Both the position numbers and the translations under genes were made by a program. A DNA stretch of 18,779 bases from Streptosporangiaceae bacterium. Its GTDB lineage: Bacteria > Actinomycetota > Actinomycetes > Streptosporangiales > Streptosporangiaceae. Positions 1-7,489 of this stretch are shown here, piece after piece; positions within the stretch are counted from its first letter, which is position 1, and every line of letters starts with the position of its first letter. Under the pieces are notes generated by a model. It saw only the letters and a list, made by a program, of their open reading frames with translations. It ran no database searches and was not told where the DNA came from. The stretch is taken from NCBI GenBank assembly GCA_030041195.1, contig JASHOI010000787.1, positions 1 through 18,779 on the forward strand. Direction: 5' to 3'.

Positions 1-39
1 CAGCGCTCGCGGGCGGGGCTCATCGGTTGCGGGCGGGGC

Positions 40-1035
40 CTACCCGCGATCGCCGGCCGCGACGGGGACCGGCGCCATGGCCGGCGTCTCGGCCTCGGCC
101 GGGCGGGCGCGCTGGGGGCGGGCGCTGAGGCTGATCGTGAGCACGCCGGTGCATACGATCACCGCGCCGGCGATCTGGATCAGGCTCGGCCGCTCGCCGA
201 GCACCAGGAACGCGAGCAGCATCGCGGCGGCCGGCTGCAGCAGCAGGGTCAGCGACGAGATCGCGGCGGGCAGCCTCGGCAGCGACGAGGTGATCAGCAG
301 CCAGCCCAGCGTCTGGCTCAGCAGCGCCAGCAGCAGCAGCCACCCCAGCGAGGGCCAGCCGATCCCTAGCTGCAGCCCGCCGAAGGCCAGTCCCAGCACC
401 GCCGCGCCGGCCGCCGCGCCCGCGGTGGCCTCGGCCAGCGGGCCGGCCACGTGCGGGGTGCTGCCCGACGTCCGGCGCATGATCAGCAGGAACACCGAGT
501 ACGCGACCGAAGTGCCGAGCCCGTACCCGATTCCGGCCAGCGGATGAGTGCCGCCCCCGTCGCCGCCGATCATGCCGGACACCAGCACGACGCCGACCAG
601 CACGACCGGCATGAAGACGAGAACCTTGCGCTCCGGGCGCTCCCGGAACAACGCCCACGCGGCGAACACCACGAACAGGATCTGCAGGTTGCCGAGCACG
701 GTCGCGACGCCGGCGCCAACCTCGGCGATCGCGTGGTTCCACAGCACCAGGTCGACGGACAGGCAGAGCCCGGCCGCGATCGCCCGGCGGTGGGCTGACG
801 CCTGCCGGGGCCCGAGCCTGCGCTGCTCCAGCACGGCCAGCGCCGCCAGCAGTGGCACCGCGAGCAGGCACCGGTAGAACGCCGCGGTGGCGGCGCCGGT
901 ATCGGCGAGCTTGATCAGCACCCCCGACGCCGAGATGCTGGCCGCGCCCAGGAAGGCCAGCACCAGCGGACTGCGGTCGGCAAACGTTCCGGCGTCGTTG
1001 CCTGTAATGACCGTATCCGCGTATGGTGCTGACAT
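40..1035 (-). CDS. EamA/DMT-family transporter
   Basis: A 331-residue inner-membrane protein of the drug/metabolite transporter superfamily, the usual length for proteins carrying two tandem EamA domains with about ten membrane helices. The first helix starts near residue 25 (LVLAFLGAASISASG) after a polar N-terminus. The second half carries another helix series, with the end-of-family pattern LLQPAAAMLLAFLVLGERPS, followed by a short charged tail rich in P, A and R. Family members export metabolites or drugs; the substrate cannot be read from sequence. It is divergent from a CGNR zinc-finger regulator and their start codons overlap, so the regulator very probably controls it. The ATG is supported by a promoter whose -10 lies 7 nt upstream, giving a leaderless mRNA. 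The stop is TAG. Family call is firm; substrate unknown. Confidence 0.93.
   Translation of the reverse strand: MSAPYADTVITGNDAGTFADRSPLVLAFLGAASISASGVLIKLADTGAATAAFYRCLLAVPLLAALAVLEQRRLGPRQASAHRRAIAAGLCLSVDLVLWNHAIAEVGAGVATVLGNLQILFVVFAAWALFRERPERKVLVFMPVVLVGVVLVSGMIGGDGGGTHPLAGIGYGLGTSVAYSVFLLIMRRTSGSTPHVAGPLAEATAGAAAGAAVLGLAFGGLQLGIGWPSLGWLLLLALLSQTLGWLLITSSLPRLPAAISSLTLLLQPAAAMLLAFLVLGERPSLIQIAGAVIVCTGVLTISLSARPQRARPAEAETPAMAPVPVAAGDRG
998..1027 (+). promoter_or_regulatory. Leaderless promoter of the CGNR regulator
   Basis: TTGCCT (998-1003), an 18-nt spacer, TATGGT (1022-1027), then 6 nt to the ATG at 1034. The geometry mirrors the opposing EamA promoter and again places the transcription start at the start codon. 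It lies inside the 5' coding sequence of the EamA gene. No Shine-Dalgarno sequence precedes the ATG, consistent with leaderless translation. Confidence 0.55.
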
Positions 1036-1042
1036 GATGTCA
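1030..1042. promoter_or_regulatory. Operator-like palindrome across both start codons
   Basis: TGACAT-G-ATGTCA is a perfect 6-bp-arm inverted repeat with one central base. It contains the minus-strand ATG (1035-1033) and the plus-strand ATG (1034-1036), hence both predicted transcription starts. A related imperfect palindrome, TGACAGGAGTCA, lies at 1060-1071, about 29 bp away centre to centre (close to three helical turns). Binding of the CGNR protein here would shut off both promoters; that is inference. Confidence 0.5.
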
Positions 1043-1630
1043 ACCCTACGGGAGGGCTCTGACAGGAGTCAAAGCGGTTTTGGTGCTGACCTCCTGGAAG
1101 CACTCGCCGCGTGCGCTGAGCTGATCAACACCGGCCGCTCCGCGGACGGGGAGGGCCTGCGCGACGTCGCGGACGTCCAGGCTTTCGGCGACCGCTACGC
1201 CTTTCACGGGAACCCGGCCGGGCCCAAGGACGCGCCGCGGCTGCGCGGGCACCGTGCCCGGCTGGACGCGATCGCCGCGAGCTGCGAGTCGGGCGACGAC
1301 GAGGCCGCCATCGGCATGCTGAACGCCCTGCTCGCCGAGACCGGGGCGGTTCCGCAGATCGTCGCGCACGATGGCCGCGGTCCGCACATTCACGTGTCCC
1401 GCCCGGCCGCGCCGCTGGCCGACCGCATCGCCGCGCACCTGGCGATGGGCCTCGCCGAGCTTGTGGTCTGCGGCGAGAGCGAGCGGGTGCGCAGCTGTGC
1501 GTCGCCAACCTGCCGTGACGTCTTCGTCGACCTGTCCCGCAACCGGTCCCGGCGGTACTGCGACAGCCGGACCTGCGGCAACCGGTTGCATGTGGCGGCG
1601 TACCGTGCGCGCCGGTCGCAGGCCAGCTGA
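1034..1630 (+). CDS. ABATE/CGNR zinc-finger transcriptional regulator
   Basis: A 198-residue protein with an N-terminal ABATE-type helical domain (about residues 15-150) and a C-terminal CGNR zinc finger. The finger shows C-x4-C (CASPTC), a basic stretch (SRNRSRRY), then C-x4-C followed by GNR (CDSRTCGNR) and a basic tail. Family members are putative DNA-binding regulators common in actinobacteria. An open frame extends upstream to 887, but that part runs antisense through the EamA gene. The start is placed at 1034 because a promoter sits 6 nt before it; ATG 1037 is an equally in-frame alternative one codon later. The divergent neighbour is a DMT exporter, its most likely target, together with autoregulation through the palindrome at the shared start. 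Target and inducer are inferred only. Confidence 0.85.
   Translation: MMSTLREGSDRSQSGFGADLLEALAACAELINTGRSADGEGLRDVADVQAFGDRYAFHGNPAGPKDAPRLRGHRARLDAIAASCESGDDEAAIGMLNALLAETGAVPQIVAHDGRGPHIHVSRPAAPLADRIAAHLAMGLAELVVCGESERVRSCASPTCRDVFVDLSRNRSRRYCDSRTCGNRLHVAAYRARRSQAS
1043..1072 (-). promoter_or_regulatory. Leaderless promoter of the EamA transporter
   Basis: Read on the minus strand, TTGACT (1072-1067) is followed by an 18-nt spacer and TAGGGT (1048-1043), and the ATG begins 7 nt later at 1035. The predicted transcription start therefore coincides with the A of the start codon. The promoter lies entirely inside the 5' coding sequence of the divergent CGNR gene. The -35 overlaps the imperfect palindrome TGACAGGAGTCA at 1060-1071. 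Confidence 0.55.
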
Positions 1631-1737
1631 CGCCGCTACCTCCAGGTTTGCTGACAGGATCCGGCCGGTGCCACGCCGCGATCGGCCCCCTGCTAAGTTG
1701 TCCGTGGGGGAAAACACAGGCCAGATCGGAGGTCTCG

Positions 1738-2148
1738 ATGGGCCTTCCCGCCAGCCAGCGCAAAATCCTGGAAAGGATCGAGCACGCCTTGCGCGGGTCG
1801 GATCCGCACCTTGCCGCGCTCTTTTCCATTTTCACGCGGCTGACGTGCGATGAGGAGATGCCCCGCATTGAGCAGATACGCGCCAAGGCGGCAATTTTCC
1901 TGATCAGGATTCGCTACCGGCTGGTCGCTTTCGGCCGCTGGTTCGGGGCACCAGCCCGGGCCAAGCTGCGTACCGCGCTGTTCTTCCCGGTCGCCCTGGC
2001 CTGCGTGGCGGGAGCGGTTCTGGTCGGGGCCGGGTTCCCGAACGCGAACCGGTGCCCGGTGGCGCGCGGGGCGGTCGGCACCACGCTGACCACCTCCCGG
2101 GAGAAGGTCTGCACGGCGCTCGCCAACCCGGCGATCCTCGGCCGCTGA
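1738..2148 (+). CDS. DUF3040 membrane protein
   Basis: A 136-residue protein. Its first 30 residues match the DUF3040 pattern of actinobacterial membrane proteins: a short motif, an IE pair (ERIEHAL) and then DPHLAALF. One clear membrane helix covers about residues 79-99 (ALFFPVALACVAGAVLVGAG). An amphipathic, arginine-rich stretch (residues 45-78) precedes it, and a short polar tail with two cysteines follows. The ATG at 1738 is chosen because GGAGG (1728-1732) sits 5 nt before it; the longer reading from 1648 lacks such a site and has an unrelated N-terminus. Function of the family is unknown. It is convergent with the beta-propeller gene, with only 12 nt between stops. Confidence 0.75.
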   Translation: MGLPASQRKILERIEHALRGSDPHLAALFSIFTRLTCDEEMPRIEQIRAKAAIFLIRIRYRLVAFGRWFGAPARAKLRTALFFPVALACVAGAVLVGAGFPNANRCPVARGAVGTTLTTSREKVCTALANPAILGR

Positions 2149-2160
2149 GCCCGCCACGGG

Positions 2161-3474
2161 TCAGCGGCTGATCGCCACCAGCTCCGGCCGCCGGCACACC
2201 TGCCCGTTCCCGGCCGCCGTTCCCGTGCTCACCGTGGCCCCGACCGCGGCGCAGACGGCCAGCAGGATCGTGTCGCTCGACGGATCCGCGCTGCCGCCGA
2301 TCCCGGACAGATCGACGAAGTAGTGCGGCCACGGGAGCGACGGCGTGGTCCACACGACGCGGCGCTGCGCCACGTCGTAGCCCCAGGCGTCGCCGCCTGA
2401 GCCCTGGTCGAGCCCCAGCGCCACGCCATCCCTGATCCCGTAGAAGCTGGACGCCGCGGGGACCGAGGTACCCCTGACGACGGCCCCGGTGCGCGGGTTC
2501 AGGCCGGTCAGCCCGGTACCGCTGGACACGTAAAGGATCTTGCTGACCAGGTCCTCGCCCTGCGGCAGCGCGCCGTGCCGCTGCCACAGCAGCTGTCCGG
2601 TCGCCTCGCTGTACGCGCTGAGCCCGGCGCTGCCCGAGAACAGCGCCACGCCGTCGAGCGCCGCACTGAGCGTGCCGTCAAACGAGCCGTGCGGGGGGCG
2701 GATCAGCCGCTCGGCGCCGGTCGTGAGGTTGATCCGGCGCAGCGCGGTCACCGGCGCGGTGCTCAGGTACCCGCCGACGGCGACCGTCACCAGCAGGTTG
2801 CGCCCGTCCACCCGCCATGCCTGCGGCACCGCCCCGGTCGGCCTGGTCCAGAGCGGCCTGCCGGAGGCGTTGTCGTAGCTCGTCACCGACGTGTTGCCGA
2901 CGATGACCGTGCGCGCGCGGTCGGCCGCGACCGCGCCGCCGTAGGCCGTCGCGGGATAGCCGCGCAGCCGCTGGCCGGTCTGGCCGGACAGCACCACCTC
3001 GTCGCGGACGGTGCCGCCGTTCCCGGCGCCGGTGAAGTCCACGCCCGCGGTCACGACCCGCTGCCAGGACCGGACCGAGACGATCGCCGCCCCGGGCGGG
3101 AACCCGGCCAGCACCGCGGTCCACAGCGGCCGCCCGGTCCGCACGTCGAACCCGTAGACGTCCATGCCGTAGCCGACGGCGGCCACCTGCGGGCCGGCCG
3201 AGACATACGCCTGCCCGGCGGCGGGCACGGTGCCCAGGATGCCGCCCTCGGCGAGCCATGACCCGGCCAGCCGGCGGATCCAGCGGATCGCGCCCTGCGG
3301 CGGGCAGCTCCGGGCGGGGCATGGGGGTGAGGGGGAGCCGACGGCGTATCCGGGGATAAAGGTCGCGCCTGCGAGCATCGCGGCGAGAAGCCCGCGCCGC
3401 ATCCACGGCGATGACCCCCATGCCGCCCTCACGCCCGTGCTGACCCTTTCACTTCGGCGATTGCTGCGGTCCAC
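2161..3474 (-). CDS. Exported PQQ-like beta-propeller repeat protein
   Basis: Up to 437 residues. The body is a series of about seven beta-propeller blades of the PQQ/outer-membrane assembly type, each with a pattern such as VYGFDVRTGRPLW, SVTSYDNASGRPLW, LSAYSEATGQLLW, LTGLNPRTGAVV and AWGYDVAQRRVVW. The N-terminus has a basic-hydrophobic export signal (MRRGLLAAMLAGATF, about residues 25-39), so the protein is likely secreted or surface-held. No dehydrogenase domain or PQQ-ligand cluster is evident, so it is probably a binding or scaffold propeller rather than an enzyme. The start is uncertain: GTG 3474, GTG 3432 (preceded by GAAAGG) and ATG 3402 are all in frame. Six cysteines include a CPARSC pair just after the signal and several near the C-terminus, compatible with disulfides in an exported protein. 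Confidence 0.75.
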   Translation of the reverse strand: MDRSNRRSERVSTGVRAAWGSSPWMRRGLLAAMLAGATFIPGYAVGSPSPPCPARSCPPQGAIRWIRRLAGSWLAEGGILGTVPAAGQAYVSAGPQVAAVGYGMDVYGFDVRTGRPLWTAVLAGFPPGAAIVSVRSWQRVVTAGVDFTGAGNGGTVRDEVVLSGQTGQRLRGYPATAYGGAVAADRARTVIVGNTSVTSYDNASGRPLWTRPTGAVPQAWRVDGRNLLVTVAVGGYLSTAPVTALRRINLTTGAERLIRPPHGSFDGTLSAALDGVALFSGSAGLSAYSEATGQLLWQRHGALPQGEDLVSKILYVSSGTGLTGLNPRTGAVVRGTSVPAASSFYGIRDGVALGLDQGSGGDAWGYDVAQRRVVWTTPSLPWPHYFVDLSGIGGSADPSSDTILLAVCAAVGATVSTGTAAGNGQVCRRPELVAISR

Positions 3475-3532
3475 CGTAGCGGCTGCGGGAATGCTTCACG
3501 ATTGCAGGCGACGGCCGGGCGGCGCATCGGTA

Positions 3533-3545
3533 GCGTTGGCAACGC
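3533..3545. promoter_or_regulatory. Inverted repeat upstream of the PEBP gene
   Basis: GCGTT-GGC-AACGC is a perfect inverted repeat with 5-bp arms in the 101-nt gap between the divergent beta-propeller and PEBP genes, 30 nt before the PEBP start codon. It may be an operator. No convincing -35/-10 pair was found next to it. Confidence 0.25.
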
Positions 3546-3575
3546 GGACGCTGGCACAGCAACGAGGAGGACACC

Positions 3576-4112
3576 ATGACTGATCGCGCCCCGCTGCCCT
3601 ACGACTTCCACCCCGAGGTGCCATCGTTCACGGTGGAAAGCGACGACGTCACCGATGGTGAGCGGATGGGCGACGCCCAGGTCTACAACTCGTTCGGGAT
3701 GACCGGCCAGAACATCTCCCCGGAGCTGCGCTGGTACGGGTTCCCGCCGGAGACCAAGAGCTTCGCCGTGACCGCCTACGACCCCGACGCCCCGACCGGA
3801 TCCGGGTTCTGGCACTGGCTGGTCATCGACATTCCGGCGTCCGTCACCGAGCTGCCGGCGGGCGCGGGCAGCGAAGGCGGTCCGGGCCTGCCCGAGGGCG
3901 CGTTCTCGGTCAGGAACGACTACGGGACCAAGGACTTCGGCGGCGCGGCGCCGCCGGCCGGCGACCCGCCGCACCGGTACGTGTTCGCTGTGCACGCGCT
4001 CGACACCGAGAAGCTGGGGATCGACTCCGACGTCTCTGCCGCCGTGGCCGGGTTCAACCTTCGGTTCCACACAATCGCCCGGGGCATGATCGTTCCGGTC
4101 TTCGGCCACTGA
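3576..4112 (+). CDS. YbhB/YbcL family Raf-kinase-inhibitor-like (PEBP) protein
   Basis: A 178-residue cytoplasmic protein of the phosphatidylethanolamine-binding (PEBP) fold. Diagnostic features are NISPELRW (residues about 45-52), the ligand-pocket motif [14 protein letters not shown] (about residues 68-81) and the later [11 protein letters not shown] strand. Length fits the bacterial YbhB/YbcL group. The ATG at 3576 follows a strong GAGGAGG Shine-Dalgarno. The bacterial family has no settled enzymatic role; proposed functions are small-ligand or phosphorylated-partner binding. The next gene, an F420-type PPOX oxidoreductase, starts 16 nt after the stop in the same direction, so the two are probably one operon. 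Confidence 0.92.
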   Translation: MTDRAPLPYDFHPEVPSFTVESDDVTDGERMGDAQVYNSFGMTGQNISPELRWYGFPPETKSFAVTAYDPDAPTGSGFWHWLVIDIPASVTELPAGAGSEGGPGLPEGAFSVRNDYGTKDFGGAAPPAGDPPHRYVFAVHALDTEKLGIDSDVSAAVAGFNLRFHTIARGMIVPVFGH

Positions 4113-4128
4113 CCGTCTGGGAGAGAAG

Positions 4129-4536
4129 ATGCCGCTCGACGAGGACACCGTGCGCCTTGCCCAGGGCAAGAACCTGGCCACGGTGGTGACGCTGATGCCA
4201 GACGGCCAGCCGCAGGCGCTGCTGACCTGGGTGGACACCGATGGTGAGCACCTGCTCGTGAACACCGAGCCGCAGCGCCAGCGGTCCAGGAACATCCGCC
4301 GGGACCCGAGGATCACCGTGCTGATCCACTCCGACACCGATCCCTGGGACTGGTCGGAGGTGCGCGGCCGGGTCGTGGAGATCGTGGACGGCAGCGAGGC
4401 ACGCGAGCACATCGACAAGCTGTCCCGCAAGTACGTCGGCGCCGACTACCGCAACCCGATCGGCCCGCAGGGGCGCGTGATCCTCAAGATCGCCCCCGAC
4501 AAGGTCAATACCCCGAGGTCGCTGGGCCGTCGTTAA
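4129..4536 (+). CDS. PPOX-class F420-dependent oxidoreductase
   Basis: A 135-residue split-barrel flavin/deazaflavin-binding protein of the pyridoxamine-5'-phosphate-oxidase-like class. The N-terminal strand pattern ATVVTLMPDGQPQALLTWVD, the basic QRQRSRNIRRDPRITVLI segment (cofactor phosphate binding in relatives) and the EVRGRVVEI strand are typical of the actinobacterial F420-dependent subgroup (Rv1155-like). Such proteins reduce small substrates using F420H2; the substrate is unknown. GGGAGAGAAG precedes the ATG directly, and the gene follows the PEBP gene by 16 nt. The F420 rather than FMN assignment is from family resemblance. Confidence 0.85.
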   Translation: MPLDEDTVRLAQGKNLATVVTLMPDGQPQALLTWVDTDGEHLLVNTEPQRQRSRNIRRDPRITVLIHSDTDPWDWSEVRGRVVEIVDGSEAREHIDKLSRKYVGADYRNPIGPQGRVILKIAPDKVNTPRSLGRR

Positions 4537-4631
4537 GACCACCCCCAAGACCGCCCGGAACGCGGCGCCCCGCGGCCGGTTCAGCCCGACCGGTGTCTGG
4601 GGTGCCCGGGTGGCCGGCGCGCGCGAGCAGC

Positions 4632-5633
4632 TCAGCCGGACAGAGTGGCCAGAACGCTCCGCTCGACGTCTGGGCTGAGGCCGTGCTGGGGCCGCCCGGG
4701 GCGCGGCTCGGGCTGCCAGTTCTCGTCCTGCAGCCACCGCCAGGTGTCGGCCACGGTCTGGGCAACGGGCCGGCACACCAGGCCCGCCGCGTAGACGGCG
4801 GAGACGTCGATGTCGTGCACGCCCGCGTCCTCCCCGTCCGGCGGCACCCAGACCGGCAGCTCGATCCACGGCTGGATGCCCGCGGCCTCGATCACCTCGG
4901 GCGGGGCCCAGACCAGCGTGGCGCGGGAGCCGGTCACCTCCCTGGCGGCCTCGAGCAGGGTGCCCATCGTGGCCTGGCCGCGCCGGCTCACGGTGTTGAA
5001 GGCACCGCCGAGGCCGCGGTCGGCGGCCGAGAGCATCCACGCCGCGAGGTCGCGGCAGTCGATGTACTGCAGCGGCATGTCCGGCGGTCCCGGGGCCAGC
5101 ACGTCGCCGCCGCGCTCCATCCGCCGCAGCCACCACGGCATCCGCCCGACGATCTCGTACGGCCCGAGGATCAGGCCCGCCCTGGCCAGCAGCGCCCGGT
5201 CGCCGAACGCCGCCGCCGCGGCCAGCTCGCCGCCGCGCTTGGCCGCCTGGTAGTCCGTGCCGTCGGTGCTGGCCGGGTCCGCGTCCACCACCGGCGCGCT
5301 CTCGTCGGCTCCGCGGGGAATCGGGTCCCGGTACACCGACACGCTGGACACGTAGCCGTAGTGCCCGGCCCGTCGGGCCAGCAGCGCAGCCGCGTCAGCG
5401 ACCACCGCGGGCGCGCCGCTCCAGGTGTCGATAACGGCGTCCCAGGAGTCGTCGCCGAGCGCGGCGCGCAGCGATGTCGCGTCGGTCCGGTCGGCGTGCA
5501 GCGCCCGCGCGCCGGGGGGCTGGTGCCCGGTCTGGCCACGGTTCAGCGTGGTGACGTCGTCGCCCCGGTCCAGGGCCGTCTCCACGACCGCCCGGCCCAC
5601 GTGGTGTGTCCCGCCCAGCACTAGCAGCCTCAT
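4632..5633 (-). CDS. NAD-dependent epimerase/dehydratase (extended SDR)
   Basis: A 333-residue extended short-chain dehydrogenase/reductase. The nucleotide-binding loop is GGTHHVG at residues 7-13, the catalytic serine region is YVSSVSVY (about 94-101) and the catalytic YxxxK is Y128-K132. The C-terminal half (MPWWLRRME, LQYIDCRDLAAWML) is typical of nucleoside-diphosphate-sugar or reductase-type members. The start is ATG 5633, with AAGGTG 6 nt before it, rather than GTG 5642, which overlaps that Shine-Dalgarno. It is the last gene of the minus-strand cluster, 75 nt after the LLM oxidoreductase, and could be cotranscribed or independent. The substrate is not deducible. Confidence 0.85.
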   Translation of the reverse strand: MRLLVLGGTHHVGRAVVETALDRGDDVTTLNRGQTGHQPPGARALHADRTDATSLRAALGDDSWDAVIDTWSGAPAVVADAAALLARRAGHYGYVSSVSVYRDPIPRGADESAPVVDADPASTDGTDYQAAKRGGELAAAAAFGDRALLARAGLILGPYEIVGRMPWWLRRMERGGDVLAPGPPDMPLQYIDCRDLAAWMLSAADRGLGGAFNTVSRRGQATMGTLLEAAREVTGSRATLVWAPPEVIEAAGIQPWIELPVWVPPDGEDAGVHDIDVSAVYAAGLVCRPVAQTVADTWRWLQDENWQPEPRPGRPQHGLSPDVERSVLATLSG

Positions 5634-5708
5634 GCCAGACACCTTGCCGCAGACCCGCCGGGCCAGCGGCCGCTGTTCATCCTCGGCGTAGCGGGCTGCG
5701 GGCCCAGT

Positions 5709-6686
5709 TCAGGCCGGCAGTAGCGGAAGCAGGTACTCGGACAATAGGTCCAGCTGTTTGAGCGGGTCGGTCGCGAGCAGCTCCAGCGCGACGTGCGTTG
5801 CCCCGGCGTCAGCGAGTCTGGCGATGAAGTCCGCGCACCGAGCCGGACTGCCGATCGCGCCCACCTGCTGCAGGTCCTGCGCGCTGATGTTGCGGGTGGA
5901 CTGCTGAGCCCATCTCGCGGTCGCATCCGCCTGCGCCTGCGCCTCGTCCGGGTGGACGTTCGTGTTCACGAACGCGCACACCGGGAATCCGCCGCCGGCG
6001 TGACCGAGCTCGGCCCGGAGCTCGGCCACGCGGCGCGTTCTCGCGCGCAGCAGATCCGGGGTGACGTTGTAGGTCATCCAGCCGCTGCCGAGCCGGGCTA
6101 CCCGGCCGAGGACCCTGGCGAGGGTCTTGGGTCCGGCCGCCGCCGACGGGTTGCCGACGATCCAGATCGGCAACGGGTGCTGCGTGAAGGCCGGCCGCAG
6201 TTCCAGGCCTGCCACCTGGAGGTAGCTGCCGTCGAAGTCCAGCGGGCCAGCGGCGGAACTGGCCTGCCGGAGGAACTCGACGTACTCCTCGAACCTGCTG
6301 ACCTTCTCCTGGTAATCCAGGCCGAAGACCGCGAGCTCGCGCTCCACGGCGGCACCGGTGGCGTTGCCCGGGCAGGCAACCATGATCATCCGGCCGCCGG
6401 ACAGGGCGTCCAGGTTGGCCCACTGCTGGGCCACGATCACCGGGTGCCGGAATCCGAGGCTGGCCAGGCAGGAAACGCCGAGCTGGACCCGGCGGGTGCG
6501 GGCGGCGCTCGCGGCCAGCAGCACCGTGGACTCGTAGAACGGCAGCGCGAGAATCGAGTCGGGCGCCCACAGCTGTCCCCAGCGGGGGTTGGCGTCGACA
6601 TCCTCCGCGAGGCGCAGCAGTTCGCCGAAACTCAGCGGCGCGGGCCGGGTGCGGGTCGGCAGGACGACGCCGAGCTCGACGCTCAT
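5709..6686 (-). CDS. LLM-class (luciferase-like) flavin/F420-dependent oxidoreductase
   Basis: A 325-residue TIM-barrel protein of the luciferase-like monooxygenase superfamily. Signs are the first strand MSVELGVVLPTR, LGVSCLASLGFRHPVIVAQQWANLDALSGGRM (family segment at about residues 69-100) and the QHPLPIWIVGNPSAAA segment with the conserved P-I-W-I-V-G. Its ATG overlaps the ThiM stop codon by one base (TGATG), which implies translational coupling. LLM enzymes use FMNH2 or F420H2 to oxidise or reduce small molecules; RutA, which opens the uracil ring, is a precedent for action on heterocycles. The co-factor is not certain. It acts at the end of a permease-rhodanese-methyltransferase-ThiM cluster, so the substrate may be the imported or phosphorylated heterocycle (inference). 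Confidence 0.88.
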   Translation of the reverse strand: MSVELGVVLPTRTRPAPLSFGELLRLAEDVDANPRWGQLWAPDSILALPFYESTVLLAASAARTRRVQLGVSCLASLGFRHPVIVAQQWANLDALSGGRMIMVACPGNATGAAVERELAVFGLDYQEKVSRFEEYVEFLRQASSAAGPLDFDGSYLQVAGLELRPAFTQHPLPIWIVGNPSAAAGPKTLARVLGRVARLGSGWMTYNVTPDLLRARTRRVAELRAELGHAGGGFPVCAFVNTNVHPDEAQAQADATARWAQQSTRNISAQDLQQVGAIGSPARCADFIARLADAGATHVALELLATDPLKQLDLLSEYLLPLLPA

Positions 6687-7489
6687 CAGACCGCCCCCAG
6701 CGTGGAGAGCTCGTCGAGCAGCGCGACCGCGAAGCTGCCGGTGCCGGTGGCGGTGCGGGCGGCACGCTCGCCCGCCGTCGCCAGGAGCACCGACGCCGAC
6801 GCCGCCGCCCGCAGCGGGTCGGCGATCACGCCGGCGAAGGCCGCGATCAGCGCGCCCAGAGAGCAGCCGACGCCGGTCACCTTGGTCATCAGGACGTGGC
6901 CACCCGGGACCGCGACCGTGGTCTGGCCGTCGGTGATAAAGTCCACCACGCCGCTGATCGCGACGACCGCGCCGGTGTCACGGGCGAGGCCGGCGGCGAT
7001 GGGCAGGGCGTCATCCGAGGTAGCCGTCGAGTCCGGGCCCTTACCGCCGCCGGCCGCCCCGGCCAGGCCGAGAATCTCCGAGCCGTTGCCGCGGATCACG
7101 GTCGGCCGGGATTCCAGCACCTCGGCGGCGACGCGGTCGCGCAGCTTCAGCCCGGCGCCGACCGCGACCGGGTCAAGGACCCACGGGGTGCCGGCCCGGT
7201 GGGCGGCCGCCGCGGCGTGGGTGAAGACGTCCGCGCTCTCGGTGGTGACCGTGCCGACGTTGAGCAAGACGGCGCTTGCGACCGCCGCGAAGTCGCCGGC
7301 CTCCTCGATGGTCGAGACCATGGCGGGGACCGCGCCGGCCGCCAGCAGGACGTTCGCGGTCAGCGGGGCCGCGACGTAGTTGGTGATGCAGTGAGTAAGC
7401 GGGGCCTGCAGCCGGACTGCAACGACGTCTTCCTGGGTGATGCCGTCGTCCCAGGTTCGCTGCTGAAGCTGGTCAGTGGTCGTTGTCAT
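6686..7489 (-). CDS. thiM: Hydroxyethylthiazole kinase
   Basis: A 267-residue ribokinase-like kinase that phosphorylates 4-methyl-5-(2-hydroxyethyl)thiazole using ATP in thiamine salvage. Family landmarks are THCITNYVAAPLTANVLLAAGA (substrate side, about residues 32-53), TPWVLDPVAVGAG, the GNGSEILGLAG segment (usually NASE) and the catalytic-cysteine loop TGVGCSLGALIAAF (usually TGTGC). All are present, so the enzyme should be active. AGGAG precedes the ATG by 7 nt. The gene overlaps the methyltransferase end by 17 nt and the LLM start by 1 nt. No thiD or thiE partner is in the window, and no TPP riboswitch is visible upstream of the operon. This is unusual for a thiamine salvage gene and may mean it serves a different thiazole-like substrate. 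Confidence 0.92.
   Translation of the reverse strand: MTTTTDQLQQRTWDDGITQEDVVAVRLQAPLTHCITNYVAAPLTANVLLAAGAVPAMVSTIEEAGDFAAVASAVLLNVGTVTTESADVFTHAAAAAHRAGTPWVLDPVAVGAGLKLRDRVAAEVLESRPTVIRGNGSEILGLAGAAGGGKGPDSTATSDDALPIAAGLARDTGAVVAISGVVDFITDGQTTVAVPGGHVLMTKVTGVGCSLGALIAAFAGVIADPLRAAASASVLLATAGERAARTATGTGSFAVALLDELSTLGAV

Noticed and set aside
1..39. A 20-bp-period partial duplication (GCGGGCGGGGC twice) at the left edge
   Set aside because: Only two imperfect copies of a simple GC-rich sequence, next to the window boundary, with nothing to tie it to a function.
887..1033. An N-terminal extension of the CGNR regulator from 887
   Set aside because: The extra residues run antisense through the EamA gene, contain no domain pattern, and the promoter geometry points to ATG 1034.
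4537..4631. A bidirectional terminator between the convergent PPOX and epimerase genes
   Set aside because: Only a 5-bp stem (CCGGT/ACCGG) with a loose outer CACCCC/GGGGTG pairing can be drawn, and no T tract follows on either strand.
5793..7379. A 528-codon plus-strand open frame opposite the LLM and thiM genes
   Set aside because: It is antisense to two well-supported enzymes and its translation is R/A/G-rich with no domain pattern. Long antisense frames are normal in high-GC DNA. The same applies to plus-strand frames at 6896-8302, 8110-9276, 9595-10707 and 13531-15150.
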